Positions 60,196-64,000 of a stretch of 64,000 nucleotides of DNA are shown one piece after another. A program made the position numbers and the translations under genes. The DNA is from COMBO-56-21 sp963705355 (GTDB taxonomy: Archaea; Thermoplasmatota; Thermoplasmata; UBA10834), in NCBI GenBank assembly GCA_963705355.1, contig OY970070.1, forward strand, positions 372,001 to 436,000. Reading direction: 5' to 3'. Every line of letters begins with the position of its first letter. The first letter of the stretch is position 1. Under the pieces are notes generated by a model. It ran no database searches and was not told the DNA's origin. It saw only the letters and a list, made by a program, of their open reading frames with translations.

Positions 60196-61227
60196 TCACT
60201 GCTTGCCGGCAACGGCCTTGAGGACCAGTAGGGCATTGAGCGTAATCCACTTGTCATCCTTTCCAGCGCGCCCGAAGGAAGAGTAGGCTGATGATGGCCA
60301 TGACACCTCTCTCCTCCACCTGCCGTTCTTATGTCTCTTCGATCTCAGTATCTCGATGCCCTCCTCCATCCTCGGGTCATTCATTATTCCTGCTCGGGTG
60401 ATGGCCCTGAGGACGCGGAGAAGATTGTAGTTGACCATCCAGGGAGCGCGCATCTGCGCCCATTCAGGCCTGATGAACTTCCAATCGTGATGGTCTGCCC
60501 TCAGCAGGCGGTGCATGAGCAAGAACTCGCAGGCCTTCATCTTCGCCTCGTTCACCCCGGTGTCCCGGAAGGACAAGGAGCACTCTATCAGAGCGTCCAA
60601 CGCGCATATTGTCCCCATGAAGCAGCTGTGCTGGTCTTTCGAATGGTAGCCGAAGGACCTGCAGGTCCATCCGCCGTCCGGTTCTTGGCAGGTGAGAAGA
60701 TGCTCAGCTGCCTTCTTCACTCGCGCGTCTTTACCCAGTCCGAGCCTGCAGAGAGCCGCGATCACATTACCGTTGAGGCATCCGGCCAGGCGCCCCCAAT
60801 CTTCCTCTGCGTCGTCGACCATTTCGCTCACGAATCCGCCAGTCGACGTCTGGAAACGGAAGGAATAGTCGCACATCCTGCGAATCTCTGGAAGGCGCGG
60901 GTCTATTCCCGTCTGGGACAGGACGATCAATTGCCATACGGTGGATTTGTACTTCGGGAGGTACCAAGTCTTCCCGCGATCCCACCCGCCGTCATTGTTC
61001 TGGTGTTCGAGTATTCTTCTGACCGGAGGCCAGTTTGGTATCTTCTCTCGCGTGTCAATGGTCGCTGGGCTCTTCGGGAAAACGCCGAGCAGTTGTGTCA
61101 GAGTCAAGTAATGTATGCTCGGATTATCCTCTTCGATGAGCCACGCCACCACTTCCTTCTCGACAGCCTGCGACCAAGCTCTCTTCCTCGTCTTAACCAC
61201 GGAAGGTCTCCGAAACAAAGAACTCAA
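60196..61227 (-). CDS. Terpenoid cyclase/prenyltransferase-fold (alpha/alpha toroid) protein
   Basis: A 343-residue soluble protein with QW-like repeats: EHQNNDGGWDRG, QTSTGGFVSE, CQEPDGGWTCRSF and RHKNGRWRRE. They give an alpha/alpha6 barrel similar to prenyltransferase beta subunits and squalene cyclases. It lacks the DxDD motif of cyclases and any transmembrane segment; similar genes exist in archaea with unknown role. The start may be TTG at 61227 or one of the later GTG/TTG codons. Confidence 0.7.
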   Translation of the reverse strand: MSSLFRRPSVVKTRKRAWSQAVEKEVVAWLIEEDNPSIHYLTLTQLLGVFPKSPATIDTREKIPNWPPVRRILEHQNNDGGWDRGKTWYLPKYKSTVWQLIVLSQTGIDPRLPEIRRMCDYSFRFQTSTGGFVSEMVDDAEEDWGRLAGCLNGNVIAALCRLGLGKDARVKKAAEHLLTCQEPDGGWTCRSFGYHSKDQHSCFMGTICALDALIECSLSFRDTGVNEAKMKACEFLLMHRLLRADHHDWKFIRPEWAQMRAPWMVNYNLLRVLRAITRAGIMNDPRMEEGIEILRSKRHKNGRWRREVSWPSSAYSSFGRAGKDDKWITLNALLVLKAVAGKQ

Positions 61228-61269
61228 TTCCTGACTATAAGCATGTGGAAGAAGATCTTGGCGCGAGGA

Positions 61270-62685
61270 TCAACCGGTGGAGCCCTCTTTCGGCTGCTTG
61301 TTCTTGTTGATGATCTCGATCCTCTTTCCCTCGTCGTAGAGGCACCTCACAGCCTTCGCCGCCCTCATAGCTGATGCGTAGACGGGGATGTTCTTCAGCC
61401 TGAGTTCCTGGACCACTTCGTCGACTTCCGGCCCCCCTACCCAGCAGGCGACTATCGGCTTCTTCAGGTTCCTCTTCTCCTCAACGAGCTTGATGACAGC
61501 CCCGACATACTCCCTCGGTCTGGCTATTCCGGCATGGACGCATGTCATGATCAGAGCGTCCACATTCGGATCGGAGAGCATTATGCTTCCAGTCGCGTGG
61601 TATCTGTGGAACCTGGCATCTCCGGCTACGTCCAACGGGTTGCGCGCAGTGGTGATTGAGGGGAGATGCGGCCTGAGCGACTCGACAGTCTTCTTCGAGA
61701 GATTGGGCACTTTGAGACCAATGGATTCGCACCAATCCGCTATCATTATGCCAGCTCCTCCGCCGTTCGAGATGATGCCTACTTTGTTGCTCAGGGCGGG
61801 CGGCTGGTAGGCCAGTGCGCGTGCGAAATCGAAAAGCTCGATGACATCGTACGCTCTCTGTATGTGCACCTGCCTGAAGGCCGAGTCATAGACCGCGTCG
61901 GAACCGCTCAGGGCCCCAGTGTGGGTCGACGCAGCGGCCGATCCTGCGGGGGTCCTCCCCGCCTTGATGGCCACGATAGGCTTTTGACATCGCCGTGCGG
62001 AATCGAGGAACTTCTTCCCGTCCTTTATCCCCTCGATGTACATCGCTATGACTTTGGTCGATGGGTCGTGGCCCAGGTAGTCGATGAGATCAGCGTCGTC
62101 CACGTCCGCCTTGTTCCCAACGCTGATTACCCTCGAGAGACCGATGTGCTCGCCGTTGGCATAGTAGATCATGCTTATGCAGAGCGCCCCGCTCTGGCTG
62201 ATGAGAGCTATCTCGCCAGGCCTGGGCATCCCGAAAACGAACGCCGCATCCAGGTTGTCGATTGGGTCCTTGTACCCGAGAGTGTTCGGGCCGATGAGCC
62301 TTATGCCTCCCTTCCGCGCGATCTGGAGGACCTCGTCCTCGAGCTGTTTCCCCTTGTCGCCCGTTTCTCCGAACCCGGAAGAGATCACGATGGCGCCTTT
62401 CACCTTCTTCTTCGCGCACTCCGTCATCACCTTCGGGACGAACTCCGCAGGCACCGCAATGATCGCGAGGTCGATGTCGTCTTTCACCGCGAGCACGCTG
62501 GGCTGCGTCTTGAGGCCCATGATCAGTGGAGCCTCGGGGTTGATGGGGTAGACCTTTCCAGTATAGCCCTGAACGAGTATGTTCTGAAGAATCTCGTAAC
62601 CTATCTTCATCGGGCTTCTGGAGGCACCGATGACGGCGATTGACTTGGGCGAGAATATGGGTCTTAGGTCTTCAACAGTTCCCAT
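61270..62685 (-). CDS. acdA: ADP-forming acyl-CoA synthetase, alpha subunit
   Basis: A 471-residue CoA-binding/ligase subunit. The N-terminal Rossmann part has KSIAVIGASRSPMKIGYEIL; the phosphohistidine loop is SSTHTGALSGSDAVYD; a C-terminal ligase-CoA domain ends with VQELRLKNIPVYASAM. With AcdB (50583, 10 kb away) it would make ATP from acyl-CoA. Some archaea have alpha and beta fused; here they are separate. The ATG at 62685 is chosen as the family N-terminus (MGTVEDLRPIF). Confidence 0.92.
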   Translation of the reverse strand: MGTVEDLRPIFSPKSIAVIGASRSPMKIGYEILQNILVQGYTGKVYPINPEAPLIMGLKTQPSVLAVKDDIDLAIIAVPAEFVPKVMTECAKKKVKGAIVISSGFGETGDKGKQLEDEVLQIARKGGIRLIGPNTLGYKDPIDNLDAAFVFGMPRPGEIALISQSGALCISMIYYANGEHIGLSRVISVGNKADVDDADLIDYLGHDPSTKVIAMYIEGIKDGKKFLDSARRCQKPIVAIKAGRTPAGSAAASTHTGALSGSDAVYDSAFRQVHIQRAYDVIELFDFARALAYQPPALSNKVGIISNGGGAGIMIADWCESIGLKVPNLSKKTVESLRPHLPSITTARNPLDVAGDARFHRYHATGSIMLSDPNVDALIMTCVHAGIARPREYVGAVIKLVEEKRNLKKPIVACWVGGPEVDEVVQELRLKNIPVYASAMRAAKAVRCLYDEGKRIEIINKNKQPKEGSTG

Positions 62686-62926
62686 AGATCGTTCACTCGC
62701 GCTCGGAAAAGAGTTCTGTCCTCGCTTAATGCTTTCCACGGAACATGGTCTCATGTCGAGAACACTCACGTGAAATCATCCTTTCGTTCACGGTCCTACT
62801 GCTGCTAGTCGATGCGCCTGGCCATCAAGACCTCTTCAAGTTGTTCAGAAACGATTAATATAAGCCAAGAGTCTTATCGGCCGTACTCAGGCCCGTTTCG
62901 ATTAAACGCAAGCGGAGGAAACTCAA

Positions 62927-64000
62927 ATGCCAGAAAAGGTGACAGTGTCACTGATCAAGGCCGATGTTGGATCGATCGCGGGGCACTCAAGGCCTCATCC
63001 GAGGATGCTGGAGATCGCGTCCGATACGATGGGGAAGGCCGTCAGAGATGGCCTTCTGAACGATTACTACGTCACCAGATGCGGCGACGACATACAGCTT
63101 CTCATGACTCACAGGAAGGGTGAGAACAACCGCGAGATTCACGAACTCGCCTGGAACGCATTCATGGCCGCTGCGAACGAGGCAAAGAAGATGCACCTGT
63201 ACGCTGCGGGGCAAGACCTTCTGTCGGATGCCTTCTCAGGGAACGTCCGGGGACAGGGCCCTGGCGCTGCGGAGATGGAGTTCGAGGAGAGAGTCACTGA
63301 GCCGATGCTGGTCTTTATGGCTGACAAGTGCGGTCCTGCCGCCTATTCGTTGCCAATATCGAAGATCTTCATGGATCCGTTCACGACGACCGGGCTCGTG
63401 ATTGATCCAAGGGCGCACCTCGGATATGACCTCGAGATCGTGGACGTCGTCGACCACAAGAAGGTGCTCATGAGTTCGCCAGCTGAACTGTACGACATCC
63501 TGGCCCTGCTCGGCGACACCACCAGATACGCCGTCAAAAGAGTGCTCCATCGCTCCATCGGCATTGCAGCGGTCGTCTCGACGGAGAAGCTGAACATGCT
63601 TGCTGGGAAGTATGTGGGCAAGGACGACCCCGTGATGCTGGTCAGGTGTCAGTCTGGCCTGCCGGCAGTGGGAGAAGTCCTGCAGCCGTTCGCCTTCCCG
63701 CAGCTGGTCGCTGGCTGGATGCGTGGTTCCCACTACGGCGCGTGGTATCCCTGTGCGGTCGACCAATCCGATCCGTCTTACTATGACGGCCCTCCAAGGG
63801 TGTGCTCGCTCGGAATCCAGATAACGAACGGCAAGATACAGGGTTCGGAAGCGCCTGGGTCGAAGCCGGGAGACCACAAGCCGATCGATTACTTCTCCGG
63901 CAGGGAGTGGGATTACGTCCGGAACAAGGCCATGGAGATCTCTATCTACATGAGAGGTCACGGTCCGTTCATGCCTGGAATCGTCGCCCCTGAGGAGCTG
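62927..64000 (+). CDS. fbp: Fructose-1,6-bisphosphate aldolase/phosphatase (class V), 3' end outside the window
   Basis: At least 358 residues, cut by the window end. It begins VSLIKADVGSIAGHSRPHP (metal-binding His) and has DIQLLMTHRKGENN, GNVRGQGPGAAEMEFEER, KIFMDPFTTTGLVIDPR and the active-site segment Y-D-G-P-P-R. The bifunctional enzyme makes fructose 1,6-bisphosphate from triose phosphates and dephosphorylates it, the archaeal gluconeogenic anchor. GGAGG precedes the ATG by about eight bases. Only about 10-30 residues should be missing. Confidence 0.95.
   Translation, partial: MPEKVTVSLIKADVGSIAGHSRPHPRMLEIASDTMGKAVRDGLLNDYYVTRCGDDIQLLMTHRKGENNREIHELAWNAFMAAANEAKKMHLYAAGQDLLSDAFSGNVRGQGPGAAEMEFEERVTEPMLVFMADKCGPAAYSLPISKIFMDPFTTTGLVIDPRAHLGYDLEIVDVVDHKKVLMSSPAELYDILALLGDTTRYAVKRVLHRSIGIAAVVSTEKLNMLAGKYVGKDDPVMLVRCQSGLPAVGEVLQPFAFPQLVAGWMRGSHYGAWYPCAVDQSDPSYYDGPPRVCSLGIQITNGKIQGSEAPGSKPGDHKPIDYFSGREWDYVRNKAMEISIYMRGHGPFMPGIVAPEEL

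Noticed and set aside
1..64000. CRISPR array, prophage, toxin-antitoxin or defence island
   Set aside because: No spaced direct repeats, cas genes, phage genes or restriction genes were found; the RHH gene lacks a toxin partner.

Overview
The window looks like chromosomal DNA from an archaeon, most likely of the Thermoplasmatota or a related euryarchaeal lineage; this is inferred from gene content, since no rRNA or tRNA gene was recognised. The archaeal markers are ribosomal protein L40e, a replication factor C small subunit, an archaeal topoisomerase I with C-terminal zinc ribbons, Hjc, Trm1, the RibL/RibC flavin enzymes, MptD-type dihydroneopterin aldolase, archaetidylserine enzymes, class V FBP aldolase/phosphatase, and the archaeal early shikimate enzymes. 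Promoters are archaeal TATA boxes. Several genes start about 26 bases after the TATA (leaderless), while others have a good GGAGG or GGTG ribosome site, often with TTG or GTG starts.

Layout. 1-4765: exported and hypothetical proteins, glycine cleavage H protein, a flavin reductase-like protein and a molybdopterin oxidoreductase. 17185 down to 4762 (minus strand): a tightly packed 12-gene run, aroA'-aroB'-aroDE-aroK-aroA-aroC-tyrA-asd-hcyA-hcyB-UPF0280-lysC. It joins aspartate semialdehyde formation to the archaeal shikimate route, to tyrosine/phenylalanine synthesis and to the sulfide-dependent homocysteine route. An HTH/ACT-type regulator is divergent from it at 17336. 17872-23235: a DMT transporter, Rieske ferredoxin, QueG-like Fe-S protein, an Lrp/TRASH regulator facing a YHS mini-protein, a Cys-type Thi4 thiazole synthase, and a DUF6775-like protein. 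23250-27529: carAB. 27723-32578: an unknown protein convergent with a multidomain PAPS-reductase-like enzyme that follows ribB-ribL-ribC-ribH on the same strand. 32731-38732: an ABC-ATPase remnant, phosphoglucose/phosphomannose isomerase, an RHH repressor with a perfect palindromic operator, glyA, an exported/membrane pair, and a tRNA thiolation enzyme.

39131-40204 is a complete ISH1-like IS5-family element with 17-bp terminal inverted repeats and an 8-bp target duplication. After it come rfcS, rpl40e and a double winged-helix regulator. 54026 down to 43266 is a long minus-strand run: korDABC, acdB, archaetidylserine synthesis, mptD, a THEP1-type NTPase, trm1, purA and topA. The right end has nadA, a LysE exporter, an amber-interrupted membrane pseudogene, hjc, a Nudix hydrolase, aspS, a second DMT transporter, a terpenoid-cyclase-fold protein, acdA and the 5' part of the FBP aldolase/phosphatase gene.

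Most of the window is core metabolism. I found no CRISPR array, prophage or defence island. The most unusual points are the single regulon-like run for aromatic amino acids and homocysteine with two apparently non-canonical start codons (CTG, ATT), the Thi4 active-site cysteine, the RHH operator, the IS transposase that borrows its stop codon from the host, and several conserved-looking proteins of unknown function.
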